DNA of 64,000 bases, from contig CACRSC010000015.1 in assembly GCA_902651635.1 (NCBI GenBank), positions 507,779 through 571,778 of the forward strand. Direction: 5' to 3'. This DNA comes from Mastigamoeba balamuthi. Taxonomy: Eukaryota; Evosea; Mastigamoebida; Mastigamoebidae. Shown piece after piece: positions 11,842 to 22,875 of this stretch; within the stretch, counting starts at the first letter, position 1, and each line of letters begins with the position of its first letter. The position numbers were made by a program, and so were the translations under genes. Under the pieces are notes generated by a model that searched no databases, was not told the DNA's origin, and saw only the letters and a list, made by a program, of their open reading frames with translations.

Positions 11842-12614
11842 ATGCTGCTGAGCGAGGAGGCGATCAAGGGGCTGCTGGCGTTCGCGCAGGGTGAGCTGGC
11901 CAACGAGGCCGTGTTCAAGGCGCTCCTCGAGGCCACGCTCGAAATCATCCTCGGGCGCAGGGCTCCCGATTCGCTTCTCTGTCCGTCTCCCGCACGCGTT
12001 GTTGTTCCGGCGCTGACCTCGGAGCTGCGTACCGCCACGCAGCTGTCAGGGAACTCTCTGGCCTCGATCGCATTGCCGTGAAGCAGGGCCACTCGGCACT
12101 CTGTGTACGCCGTTTTCAACCTCAATTGCAATTGGGGGCTGGCGGGACTCGAACCCACGCCTCGTGACACCCTCCCTCAGTCGCTGCTGCTGGAGGCTGC
12201 CAAGGACAACGACGAGCCCCAGGCCGTTGCGGGTGCTCTCGAGGAGAACAACGTGCCCGCTGGCATCCGTGCGCTCGCGTCCGCGCGCTACGAGGCCGCG
12301 CTCCCCGCGCTGCGTGCCTCGCTGGCGAGGATCGGCTCCAAGGCTGTGCCGAGGATCGTGGGGGTCAACTGGCGTCTGGACTACGTGGTGAGGTCCGACG
12401 CCATCGACCACGCGTGCGCCCCGCTGTACTTCGTGAGGCTGCGGACGTCTGGGCAGGACGGCGAGGACGGCACGGTGGAGTTCTCGTGCTCGATTGACGA
12501 CCTCCAGGACCTTGTCTCAAAGCTCCGCGTGAGTAGTACAAAGCAAGTCACGCACGGAACTGACCCCGCTGCGCATAGGATGCTACCAAGCAGATCGAGA
12601 GGTCTGCGTCATAG
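11842..12614 (+). CDS. COMMD3: COMM domain protein 3
   Basis: Four exons (11842-11980, 12025-12044, 12181-12528, 12579-12614; introns 44, 136 and 50 nt) give 180 residues. The C-terminal COMM domain is clear: VNWRLDYVVRS and VEFSCSIDDLQDLVSKLR joined to DATKQIERS across the last intron. These match human COMMD3 (VSWRLEY..., FSCSMEQLQDLVGKLKDASK) closely. The helical N-terminal half with SLLLEAAKD also aligns. The 20-nt second exon supplies the AYRHAA residues expected there. COMMD proteins form the CCC complex with CCDC22 and CCDC93, which recycles cargo from endosomes and is recruited through FAM21, the product of the divergent neighbour. The 136-nt second intron holds a tRNA-like 3' half on the other strand. 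Confidence 0.92.
12133..12164 (-). other. tRNA-like 3' half inside COMMD3 intron 2
   Basis: Read on the minus strand, this contains a perfect B-box (GGTTCGAGTCC) within a 5-bp T-stem and 7-nt T-loop, followed by CAGCCCCCA resembling an acceptor 3' strand. Upstream on that strand, AGGGT-GTCAC could be the 3' side of a proline-type anticodon arm. No matching 5' half, A-box or T-run terminator is seen, so it looks like a tRNA-derived remnant rather than a working gene. Confidence 0.4.
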
Positions 12615-12675
12615 ATGTCTTTACTTCATTCAATGCAGTCTCAGAATTGGTCTGCACGCTCCATTTCACTTGGTT

Positions 12676-14278
12676 CTATTTCGTTCTCTTGTATGAAAGC
12701 CAGACGGCGAACCACCTGCCACGGCCAGGCGGCTTGTACGCCACCATCAGGAAGCACGCCACGGTCGACAACGTCCCCATGATGTAAAACAGCTTGCGGT
12801 ACGACCCCAGCCTCTCGAGCAGCATCGTCAGCATCAGTGCCTGCGTGAGCGACCCGATGGCAAGACCAGAGAAGAGCCAGCTGTAGTTGGTGTCGTGCCA
12901 GCGAGTCCCGAACGCGTCGGCGACAGCCGTCGGCAGCAGCGACAGGGCGCCGCCGTAGCAGAGCCAGATGACGCAAGTGCACAGCGACCACAGGACGACG
13001 CTCGTGCGTGTCTCGAAGTACAGGAACATGGCGACGCTGAGAATACTGAACACGACAACGTAGACCCTGCGGTAGTCGAGGATGTCGGCGATGGCTCCCC
13101 ACGTGATGCGGCCGAAGGCATTGGCTAGGGCAGCAAGACCACCAACGAGTGCGAACGGTGCCTCGAAGGTAGCGTCGTGCTTGGCAAACGACGAATAGCT
13201 CCCGAGAACCAGCATGCACGACGTCTGCGCGAGAACCACAACGGCGTACAGCATCCAGAACTGCGGTGTCTTCATCATCTCTGCGGGCTCCACATCCTCC
13301 CCACCAGCCTTCGTATCAGGATTAGGGTTGCCCCCCGTGGTCGCCGGATGCTCGACGTTGGCCTCCTCGAGGAGAGGAACCACGCGCTCCTCCGGCTGGT
13401 GAACGAACAGAGATCCAAGAAGACCGAGGACCAGCGTGATGGCCCCGATTACGAAGAACATGAAGGGGACACGCTTCGCCATCTCCTTGTGGAACTCGGC
13501 CTCCCACTGGCGCACCTGCTCGTCGGTGGAGCCCTCTGGCGGCCTCGTGTGCAGCCCACGAGGGTTCGCGACCCTCTCGATGACGTTGTTGAACACCAGG
13601 GCGCTGCATCCAAACGCAGCAAGGACCAAGCCTCCAACCAGGCCTCTCCGTGCAGGGAACCACTTCTGTGCAGATACCACGCAAGTGATGTACACCAGCC
13701 CAACTCCGGCGCCATAGACAGCCCCATAGGCGACAACGAACTGTGCCAGGCTGTGCCAATCAAGTCAGCGAGGTGAATTTGGCGTGCTGCCCGCATTCGC
13801 ACCTCGTGGACTGCCCTGCGGCGATGAGACCCAGGCCAGCGACCAGAGACCCCAGCGCAGCAGTCTCCGAGACGCCGATGCAACTGTGCAGTGCCGGCGC
13901 GGCGAACATCATGAACGGCACGACGACGCCGCACAGGGAGTAGGCCCAGATGGTCTGCGTGCTCGGCACACCGCGCAGGAACCCGGGGTCCGAGACGAAC
14001 ATGGTGATGGTGCCCCAGCTGTGCTGCGCCCCCAGGCCCAGCATCACCAGCATCGCCCCCGCAACGCCCATCCAGGGTCGACCGATCGGGCCCCCACCGA
14101 GGCAGCGGGGGGCGCGCAGCAGGTACGTCTGCCGGGCGTGCATGCGCGGTGGTGGAGAGGGATCGGCGTTGATGTGGATGCGGTCGGCAGCCTCGGGCGA
14201 GGGCAGGCCGGCTGGCAGGCCAGAGGGCCCGAGGAGGGAGGTCTCCTCGGTGGCGACAGGGTGCGACTCAGACGCCAT
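12676..14278 (-). CDS. OFA-type major facilitator transporter, copy A
   Basis: Two exons (13803-14278, 12676-13750; intron 52 nt) give 516 residues. A cytosolic N-terminus with SLLGP leads to the first membrane segment at about residue 65. The many hydrophobic segments, the YITCVVSAQKWFPARRGLVGG block and the paired-half layout fit the oxalate/formate antiporter (OFA)-like branch of the major facilitator superfamily. A hydrophilic loop with EERVVPLLEE separates the two halves. It is the first of three tandem copies in the same orientation. Exon 1 is almost identical to copy B, while the central loop and second half have diverged more. Monocarboxylate or related organic anion transport is the family expectation; the substrate is not readable from sequence. 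Confidence 0.8.
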
Positions 14279-15166
14279 GCGAAGAGATCTTCACAGAAAT
14301 GGAGAGCCGACGTCAACGGGAGCGCACTGGTGTGGAGGTGTGGGATATTTCTTCATGAAATCTAGAACAGTGACCAGCGAATTACTTCTTTATGAGGAAA
14401 AACAGCGTTACAATTCCTTTGTGATTGAAGGCCTGTATACAATAACACAACAAATGCATCTGATCTGCCAAGTACCGACGCTTTGGTGGACAGCCACGGT
14501 GATGTTCTCTCTGGCTGATCGCTGTGACCCTTATTCGCTCGAACAACAATTCTATTCCACTCTGCCGCCATACACCAGTGCGCCTGCTGCCCGTGTTTCC
14601 AAGATCACATGGGGACACCAGCCGCGCAGGCCAGGATGAGCACAGTGACTAGATTGCGTCTCTCTGGCTGAGAAACTGACAGGGCGAGCAGTGTGGTATC
14701 ACCTGATGCAAGCCGAAGACAGCTTTTGTAGACAGAGAACTCTGAGGTGCCCCACTGCTCGCTCTATGATGGCACGCAGCTGGCAGGGCAAGCAGAGCCC
14801 GCAGTTGCAGATCCAAGGCGCTTCCATCTGTACTGCTCTGTATGTGTATTAATTGATATTCCACCCCTCCCCATTAATATTCTCAACTGAGACCTTTCGC
14901 GACGCAGTGGAGGGCAGAGGGGCGTGGTGCACCCAAAATTGACACATGAGGACAACTGGAGCAGTTTCGCTGCCCCTGAGCAGCAAAGAGACCAGCTCCA
15001 CTCTCATTTTCTCTGCAAATCTCAAATGGATACAGCCAAACAATTGACTATTGGCGAGGAGTGAGCCCAGCATGAGATTGTTTTTCTTATCAATCCTTAG
15101 GCCAATCGTGTATCAATGCCTTGATCAGAGTTGTGCCCGGGGTTCAAGTCGAATGTGAGAGCAGGC
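14279..15166. other. Long intergenic region between transporter copies A and B
   Basis: Nearly 0.9 kb with lower GC than the exons. GGGATATTTC at 14342-14352 is the probable promoter element of copy A. I see no conserved coding frame or RNA gene in the rest; it may be the decayed 3' flank left by the tandem duplication. Confidence 0.4.
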
Positions 15167-16772
15167 CTATTTCGTTCTCTTGTATGTGAGCCACACAGCG
15201 AACCACCTGCCACGGCCAGGCGGCTTGTACGCCACCATCAGGAAGCTCGCAATAGCAGACAGTGCCCCTATGATGTAAAACAGCGTGCGGTACGATCCGA
15301 GCCTCTCAAGCAGCATCGTCAGCATCAGTGCCTGCATGAGAGACCCGATGGCAAGACCCGAGAAGAGCCAGGTATAGTTGGTGTTGTGCCAGCGAGTCCC
15401 AAATGCGTCGGCAATAGCTGTTGGGTGCAGGGTAAAACCACCCCCGTAACACAGCCATATGGCGCAGGTGCACAGTGACCAGAGGACGACGTTCGTACGT
15501 GTCTCGTAGTACAGGAATAGGGATACACTGAGTGCACCGAACACGATAACATAAACCCTGCGGTAGTCGAGGATATCAGTGAGGGCACCCCACATTATGC
15601 GACCCAAGGCATTGACTAGGGCAGCAAGGCCACCAACGAGTGCGAATGGTGCCTCGAATGTGGCGTCGTGCTTGGCAAAGGACGAGTAGCTCCCGAGCAC
15701 CAGCATGCAAGATGCCTGTGCGATGACAACAGCGTACAACATCCAGAACTGCGGGGTCTGCATCATCTCTGATGGCTTCATGTCGTCCATTTCTAGGAAC
15801 GCCTTGGCCTTAATATCAGGATCGAGCCTGCCCTCGTTGACCACCATATCGTCTGCCGTAGTAGCCTCGATTGAAAAGCTTCCGTACTTCTCCTCTGGTT
15901 GATGAACAAAGAGAGACCCGAGAAGGCCGAGGACCAGCGTGATGGCCCCGATTACCAGAAACATGACAGGCACCCGCTTCACCATCTCCTTGTGGAACTC
16001 ATCCTCCCACTGGCGCACCTGCTCGTCCGTGGAGCCCTCTGGTGGTCTGGTGGGCAGCCTGTGAGGGTTCGCAACCCTGTCGATGACGTTGTTGAACATC
16101 AGGACGCTGCAACCGAGCGCAGCAAGGACCAAGCCTCCAACCAGGCCTCTCCGTGCTGGGAACCACTTCTGTGCCGACACAATGCAGGTGACGTACACAA
16201 GCCCAATCCCAGTTCCGTTGACAACCCCGATGGCGATTACGAGCTGTGCCAGGCTGTGCAGAGTTAGGGGGTTCGCTGGAAAGGGTGGTTACGAACCTCG
16301 TGGACTGCCCTGCTGCGATGAGACCCAGACCAGCGAGCAGACACCCCAGCGCAGAAGTCGCCGATACCCCGAGGCAGTGGTGCAGCGCCGGCGCGGCGAA
16401 CATCATGACCGGGCTGACGATGCCTGACAGCGAGTAGGCCCAGACGGTCTGCGTGCTCGGCACACCGCGCAGGAACCCGGGGTCCGAGACGAACATGGTG
16501 ATGGTGCCCCAGCTGAACTGCGCCCCCAGGCTCAGCATCACCAGCATCGCCCCCGCAACGCCCATCCAGGGTCGCCCCAGCGGGCCCCCGCCGAGGCAGC
16601 GAGGGGCGCGCAGCAGGTACGTCTGCTGGGCGTGCATGCGCTGCTGTGGAACGGGATCGGCGTTGATGTGGATGCGGTCGGCAGCCTCGGGCGAGGGCAG
16701 GCCGGCTGGCAGGCCAGAGGGCCCGAGGAGAGAGGTCTCCTCGGTGGCGACAGGGTGCGACGCAGAAGCCAT
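15167..16772 (-). CDS. OFA-type major facilitator transporter, copy B
   Basis: Two exons (16297-16772, 15167-16253; intron 43 nt at the same position and phase as in copies A and C) give 520 residues. Same plan as copy A. Exon 1 differs from copy A at few residues, including the leader SHPVATEETSLLGPSGLPAG; exon 2 differs mainly in the central loop and in scattered membrane residues. The intron ends with a clear CTAAC branch point (CCCTAACTCTGCACAG). Near-identity of exon 1 suggests a recent duplication or gene conversion between A and B. GGGATATTTC lies about 60 nt upstream, as for copy A. Expected in a cell or organelle membrane; substrate unknown. Confidence 0.8.
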
Positions 16773-16830
16773 GCCTCCGAGGTGCAAAATCAAAGGACAA
16801 TAGAACGGACTCGCGCCGGTGTGGAGGTGT

Positions 16831-16840
16831 GGGATATTTC
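16831..16840. promoter_or_regulatory. GATATTTC element upstream of transporter copy B
   Basis: GGGATATTTC, 59 nt upstream of the copy B start codon, inside a longer flank (GTGTGGAGGTGTGGGATATTTCT) shared with copy A, so the promoter was duplicated with the gene. Confidence 0.45.
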
Positions 16841-17038
16841 TCAACCGTTATTCACATCAACACTACGCACAACATGGCCATTGGCTCAACGTCCACAGGG
16901 CGCTGTTGCACTGTGAACAACAGATAATGCGGGCAGATGCTGTTTGAAATTTCAAGCGTTGTTGAAGACAGAGATCTCTTAGAGACTCCAATCGGCCCGA
17001 TCGAAAACTGAGAATTGCAGTGTGCGGCTACTGGCAAC

Positions 17039-18691
17039 TCATTTCGCCCTTTTGTATGAGAGCCACACAGCGAACCACCTGCCACGGCCAGGCGGCTTGT
17101 ACGCCACCATCAGGAAGCACGCCACGGTCGACAACGTCCCCATGATGTAAAACAGCTTGCGGTACGACCCCAGCCTCTCGAGCAGCATCGTCAGCATCAG
17201 TGCCTGCATGAGCGACCCGATGGCAAGACCAGAGAAGAGCCAGCTGTAGTTTATGTCGTGCCAGCGAGTCCCAAACGCGTCGGCGACAGCCGTCGGCAGC
17301 AGCGACAGAACGCCGCCGTAGCAGAGCCAGATGATGCAGGTGCACAGCGACCACAGGACGACGCTCGTCCGTGTCTCGAAGTAAAGGAACATAACAGCAC
17401 TGAGAACTGTGAGGACAATGACATAGACTCTGCGGTAGTCGAGGACATCAGCGAGGGCTCCCCATACGATACGGCCGAGGGCGTTGGAGAGGGCAGCGAG
17501 CCCGCCGACGAGTGCGAACGGTGCTTCGAAGGTTGCATCACGTCTGGCAAAGGACGCGAAGCTCCCCAGGACCAGTGCGCACGCCGTCTGTGTGAGTACA
17601 ACAACGGCGTACAGCATCCAGAATTGCAGTGTCCCCATCATTGCCCGCGGCCCCAGGTCCTCCACATGCACCGACTCCTGCACAGGCACTGGGTCGCCTC
17701 CAGCTTCGGGGTTCTCTTCAACAATGTCCACGAGCTCCAGCTCGGGCTCGGGCTCCGAAACAGGTAGGGGTTCCAGAGGCTTCTCCTCGGGCTGGTGCAC
17801 GAACATCGACCCGAGGAGGCCAAGGGCGAACGTGATTGCCCCGATGGAGACGAACATGACGGGAACACGCTTCATCATCTCCTTGTGAAATTCGTCGGCC
17901 CATTGCTGTGCCTGCTCGTCCGTCGATCCGTCCGGGGCCCTGGAGGGGAGCCCACGCGGATTCGCGGCCATCTTCTCCACGTTGTTGAACATGAAGGCGC
18001 TGCACCCGTACGCCGCGAGCACCAGCCCGCCAACGAGCCCTCGACGTGACGGGAACCACTTCTGCGCCGACACCACGCAGGTCACGTAGGCGATGCCAAC
18101 GCCAGCGGCGTACACGACTCCGAACGTGGCGACGAGCATTGGCAAACTGTGCTACACGTCAGCAAAGCAGCGAGGAAATCCACCGGAATTTCGTCCGCTC
18201 CCTGCGTACCTCCTCGCCTGGCTCGCTGCCATGAGCCCGAGACCCGCGACGACCGACCCGAGGATGCCCGTCGGTGCGATCCCGATGCGGCGCTGCAGCG
18301 GCGGGGCAGCGAACATCATGAACGGCACGACGACGCCGCACAGGGCGTAGGCCCAGATGGTCGCCGTGCTGGGCGTCCCGCGCAGGAGCCCCGGGTCCGA
18401 GACGAACATGGTGATGGTGCCCCAGCTGTGCTGTGCCCCGAGGCCCAGCATCGCCACAACAGCCCCCGCAACGCCCATCCAGGGCCGCCCGAGTGGCCTC
18501 CCGCCGAGGCACCGGGGGGCACGCAGCAGGTACGTCTGCTGGGGCTGCAGAGACGGCAGAACCGCAGCAGAATCGGGTTTCACGTGCGAGCGAGCGGCTG
18601 CAGACTCTACCGGAGTCAACAGAGAGCGGGTGTCGGGGCTGGCGCCGGTGGGAGGGGCTTCGGAAACGGTGGGGGGCACAGGCGACGACAT
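17039..18691 (-). CDS. OFA-type major facilitator transporter, copy C
   Basis: Two exons (18210-18691, 17039-18146; intron 63 nt, GTACG donor, same position and phase as copies A and B) give 529 residues. It is the most divergent of the three: the first 50 residues and the Glu-rich central loop (EPLPVSEPEPELELVDIVEE) are unlike A and B. The core blocks (LGLGAQHSWGTITMFVSDPG, SAQKWFPSRRGLVGG, YKPPGRGRWFAVWLSYKR) are kept. The last 110 residues and their DNA are very close to copy A, which hints at gene conversion at the 3' end. Same inferred role as A and B. Confidence 0.8.
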
Positions 18692-18785
18692 TGACGGGTT
18701 CTGAAGATTTTTTTCCTCAGCGGATCGAATCTGGAAGAAGGAGAACCAAAGCAGGCCGGCCCCGAGCTCTGTTGCTCGTGTTATT

Positions 18786-19637
18786 TCAGAGCGTGTCGAG
18801 CATTGTGACGACGTCGGATGCGGTGCAACTGAGCACCCTCCTCTTCTCCTTGAGCTCGCACAAGGTGACGCAATCGATCAGGCGGGTCTGCACCTGCACG
18901 AAGACATCAGACACGCTTCAGACAGGAGAAAAGAGCCGCACCTCGCAAACGTAGCGATGCAGGCTGACACACCCGCGGGCGTACGCGAGGAGAGAGGGTC
19001 TGCAGCCGCCCTGCAGCTTGCGGAATGAGGTGGCCAAGTTCTGGGCAGTGTCGAGCGCGCACTGTCCCCTGCACAGGCAACTGGGAGGTGTGAGGCACGG
19101 GCAACGTGAGACGCGAGCACACTCTCTCTGGTCCGCAGGCGCGGCAGGAATCGTGGGCAACCCCAGAGCGATAGCGGGGTTGACTGCGATGGAAAACTCC
19201 GAGTCGAACTCCCGGAGCATGTCCTCGATCTCAGACCCCAGCCTCACACCAGAGGCCAGCGCCCCCAGGATGGCGTTGGCCCGCGTCGGTGCGTCGGGAA
19301 GGATCTCCACACAGAAGTTCGTCCGCTCGCCCGCAGCAACGAAGGATAGGAACGCGGTCGGTCTCTCGCCGCCCAGAGCTATCTCGGAACCGATGCAGAT
19401 CTCGTCGACTAGCGCACGGCAGAGGGCGCTGCGGCTTGCCGCGAGACCCCTCTCGAACGCAACGCAGGCGCGAACGGTGGAGCCCCTCTGGAGGCCAGAC
19501 GCGGCGACGGTGGCGCGCAGAATGAACGCAGGCCCGGTACGACGGACAACCCGCAGGCGGCAGACGCCAGCCCCTTCGAAGATGACGCCCATACGCCACG
19601 GCCATGACTCCAGCGCCGAGACGAGAGCGGGCTCCAT
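18786..19637 (-). CDS. Conserved-looking protein of unknown function
   Basis: Three exons (19123-19637, 18942-19068, 18786-18893; introns 54 and 48 nt) give 249 residues. No family recognised. The first half reads like a beta-rich domain (GVCRLRVVRRTGPAFILRAT), the second half like a helical one ending in LIDCVTLCELKEKRRVLSC. The first intron is a multiple of three and open in frame, but would add an odd Cys/Pro-rich stretch, so I treat it as spliced. Two GATAT elements (about 19708 and 19735) lie upstream. No membrane segment or signal peptide seen. Confidence 0.5.
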
Positions 19638-20059
19638 GATCTGCAAAAGGGATTGTGCTGAGGACCTGCCGTTGTGCGTCGCTCAGGAGGTGGAATCGAT
19701 TCAACTGGAAGATATCAACAGAAACAAACTCCCTGATATTTCCAAGGGAGCTCCAACAGGTTCGCCGAGGACCTGCCCGGCTACCACGGAATGTGCGACA
19801 TGGGTCGCGAGGCTCGTCACATCACCTCGCCGGAATCTCAGTATCCTCTCCGTATGTGGCTCTCGTCAGGGAAATCCGCGCAGATTAATGAATCTTTGGA
19901 TTGAATGAAGGTCTGGAAGCTAACGGATTAAAAAGGTGCGCTCCTGTTCACCCCGCCCGACAACAAATTGGGGGATCACCCTCCTAGCCAACTGATCCCG
20001 CCGCTGATTCTCGTTCGTACTGTTTATTGCTTTCGTTTCTCCAAGATCACAGCCGCACA
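19638..20059. promoter_or_regulatory. Divergent promoter region
   Basis: About 420 nt between divergent genes. GAAGATATC near 19708 and CTGATATTTCC near 19733 are close to the minus-strand gene. No coding or RNA signal seen in the rest. Confidence 0.4.
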
Positions 20060-21373
20060 ATGCCTGTGCACGACCCGTCTTACGCCGTAGCGCTCAGGCA
20101 ACTGGACAGGGCCAAGAAGATGAGCGATACCCCGTCAGCCCCGCCCACTGCAGCAGCAGCAGCGGCAGCCCCGACAGCCCCCGCGGAGTCGCCCGCGCCG
20201 CAGGACGACCCGCAGATGATGTTTGTGGGACGGCACTGCGGCGGCTGCGGTATGCTCGACTTCCTGCCCTTCCAGTGCCGCGTGTGCCACGGTCTCTTCT
20301 GCGATCAGTGCCGCCTCAACCACGGCTGCGTCCTCACTGACGACGTCAGCGACCCCCTTCCGCTCTCCCTGCCAGTGCACGGCAAGCTCCGACTGACGGG
20401 GCCTCTTTCTGTGCGCAGAGGATCGTTCCTGAGTGCCCGCTGTGCGGGGAGCCGGTGCCTGTGCGGCCCGGCGAGGACGCCAACGAGCGCATGTGCCAGC
20501 ACATCGACCGCGGCTGCCCCAAGGAGAACCGCAGGACGCGGCACCGCTGCTCGGCCCCGGGCTGCTCGGCGAGCGAGGCGGTCAGGGTCACCTGCAAGTC
20601 CTGCGGCCGCAACACGTGCTTTGCGCACAGGTTCCCGCAGAACCACGCGTGCCCTTCGCTCTCGGGCAACAGGGCGGCTGCGAGCAGCCACGCGCAGGCC
20701 AAGCAGGGGCTGTTCTCGTCGCTGTTCGGCTCCAAGCCAGCGGCGTCGGAGGCGCAGCCGCAGACGTCGCCCAGGACGTCGCCGCCTCCCGAGGATGCGG
20801 AGGCCGCCAAGAGGCTGCAGAAGCTGCGCGACAAGAAGCGCTCAGAGAACGCACTGTGGAAGAAGGTGGAGCAGATGCGCGCCACGTCCAAGGCCACGGT
20901 GAGTCCGGGTGGTAGGCGTGGGGGGCAGACGCCGTTGCTCGCAGTTTTGGCTGACGTTCGTGTCTGCCAGGGCGACCCCAAGATCCCCGAGGAACGCCGG
21001 GCGGTCTACGAGGTCATGTTCCCGATGTCCAGCGGTCTCGAGCCTCGCTACATGTTCTTCGACGAGAACTGGAGCATCGGCAAGGGTGGGCGCATCCCCT
21101 CCGTCCCTCGGGCCCTGCTGACTGTTTTGTTCCAGTTCTCGACAAGGTTGCGGACGCAGGGAAGATCACGAACAAGAACTACCTCCCGGATGCTCCTGTA
21201 CGGCAGTCCAAACCTCGATATGTGTCTGACAGTTTTCCCAGCGACTTGTGCTGGTGTCGGTGATTGACGGGAAGCAACTGCCGAACGCTTCCACATTGAA
21301 ATCATTGCAGGCGACCACACTGAAGCCTGGAGATCCCATACTGCTCGAATGGAGCAATGCACTGGGGTGGTAA
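20060..21373 (+). CDS. ZFAND1: AN1-type zinc finger protein 1 (Cuz1-like)
   Basis: Five exons (20060-20344, 20419-20898, 20971-21085, 21136-21197, 21242-21373; introns 74, 72, 50 and 44 nt) give 357 residues. Two AN1 zinc fingers: one at about 55-95 (CGGCGMLDFLPFQCRVCHGLFC...HGC) and one at about 120-170 (CSAPGCSASEAVRVTCKSCGRNTCFAHRF). A basic helical linker follows, then a ubiquitin-like C-terminus with YMFFDENWSIGKVLDKVAD and RLVLVSVIDGKQLPN, matching human ZFAND1. Known role: ZFAND1/Cuz1 links p97/Cdc48 to the proteasome, notably when stress granules are cleared under arsenite. The ATG at 20060 is the first in frame. It converges on the methyltransferase gene with 67 nt between stops. Confidence 0.9.
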
Positions 21374-21440
21374 TACGCAAGCAACCCCCCCCCCAAGCAA
21401 ACAACAGGAGCGAGACCATCTTCTTTCCCCGCAAGCAGCT

Positions 21441-22791
21441 TTACTTCTCGGAGGGAGTGACCTCAAGGAAGAGTGTGAAGAAGGCGTCGCCGTGGAGATA
21501 GGTCGAGTCCACAAGTCGCGCACAGTGGCCTCTCGGAACACTCGCTGCGACCGCTTCGGACAGCCGGGAAACACACGCGGACTCTGCCTCTCCTGGCAAT
21601 TGCCAGTCCGAGCGGGGCTCGGCGATCATCACTGACCCACCTGTGCTCTTCAGCAGACCGCAAATCATGGCAACAGTCTGTGCCACCTTGGACACCTTCG
21701 CTGGCAGAAGCTCCTTGCCAGACAAGGTCCCTGTCATCAGCGAAAGGGAGAACACGACTACATCAGCTGTGCCGGCATGGCCGTGGCCAAGCCAGTTCGT
21801 GTCGAGGAAGTCTGCTCTTATCAGGGAAGACACGGGTACCGAGCACTGCTGGAACAGCTCTAGGCAGAGCACGTGATCATCGGGAAATCCAAACTCGCCG
21901 ACGAGTATACGAAACAAGTCTGCAGATGGTTAGGATGCAGGAAATGCGAATGACACCGCACCACCGCTTCCGCAGCCAATGTCGTAGACTTTGGGGAAGG
22001 AGTTTCCTTCCCTTGCACTTTGCCCGATTCTGTTGGCAAGAAACCTGCATGGCTCTTGCTCTCCCCAGTTGAGTCTGGCCTCGTCGTAGAGCTTGTGGTA
22101 GTCCAGCAGCACTCCAGGGTTTGCGTGCACGTATTCGCTGAACTGGTCGTGGGGCATCCTGCACAAGTCCTCGTGGAGAGACCACCCAGCATCCGGAATG
22201 AACTGAGCCCCAGCCAGCTTCACGAATTGCGCCAGCAACGAGGCCATCCAGAAACTGTCCGCAGCTACTATCGCAAAGTGCTTCTTCTGCTGCTCTGCGG
22301 ACAGCCCACACCAGCAGGCAGCACCTGGCTGGCACACGGGCTCGATGGGCTCAACCCCGTCGCCCACGAGGCTGATGGTGCATATGGGCAGATGCACATG
22401 GCCCTCTGTAACGAGCACGTGCAGCACGCAGGGCTGGCATGAGGCCTGCACCCCGCACAGTGTGTCGGCGAGACGCGAAGAGCTCACACAGCAGTCGCAG
22501 TCCAGGTGAAGCACCAGAGGCATCTCCTTGCGGCCCTCGGCATCCCCTGATGGCGGTTATCAATTGAATGGCGCGCTCGCATTACGAACGAATTGTCTGC
22601 GCCAGTGTGTCTGCCGACTCGATGACGGCAACCCTCGTCGACTGGGCGCCGGCAGTGCTCTCGACGAGGCGCTGGATGATAGCGGCGGAGGACTTGGAGC
22701 TGCCGCGTACACCGACCACAAACAGACCCCTCCGCGACATGTCCATGGATTCTGCGCGTCGCACAGCGTCCCACAGGCACGAGCACGCCAT
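21441..22791 (-). CDS. SAM-dependent methyltransferase-domain protein
   Basis: Three exons (22590-22791, 21965-22546, 21441-21919; introns 43 and 45 nt, the second with a TCCTAACC branch point) give 420 residues. The C-terminal 190 residues form a class I methyltransferase: motif I KVYDIGCGSGD spans the second splice junction, and a later block (DVVVFSLSLM followed by GGSVMIAEP) recalls the Rrp8-like group. The DYHKLYDEAR segment before motif I fits substrate-side helices. The first 200 residues include a glycine/serine-rich loop (GVRGSSKSSA) and a Cys-rich stretch that I cannot place. Target unknown; an RNA methyltransferase is possible by analogy with Rrp8. Confidence 0.6.
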
Positions 22792-22802
22792 CGAGTCACA
22801 AC

Positions 22803-22822
22803 AGGAATATCTGACAAAATCT
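22803..22822. promoter_or_regulatory. GGAATATCT element in a divergent promoter
   Basis: GGAATATCTGACAAAATCT in the 84-bp gap between the methyltransferase start (minus) and the PH-domain gene (plus). Confidence 0.45.
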
Positions 22823-22875
22823 AGGGTCCGATAGGGAATCTGCAGAATCGGGGAGGCAATTTTTGAACATCATAA

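Noticed and set aside
12040-12240. A complete tRNA-Pro gene, in normal or permuted order, around the COMMD3 intron.
   Set aside because: No 5' acceptor strand pairing with CAGCCCC, no A-box and no T-run terminator; the region on one side is conserved COMMD3 coding sequence.
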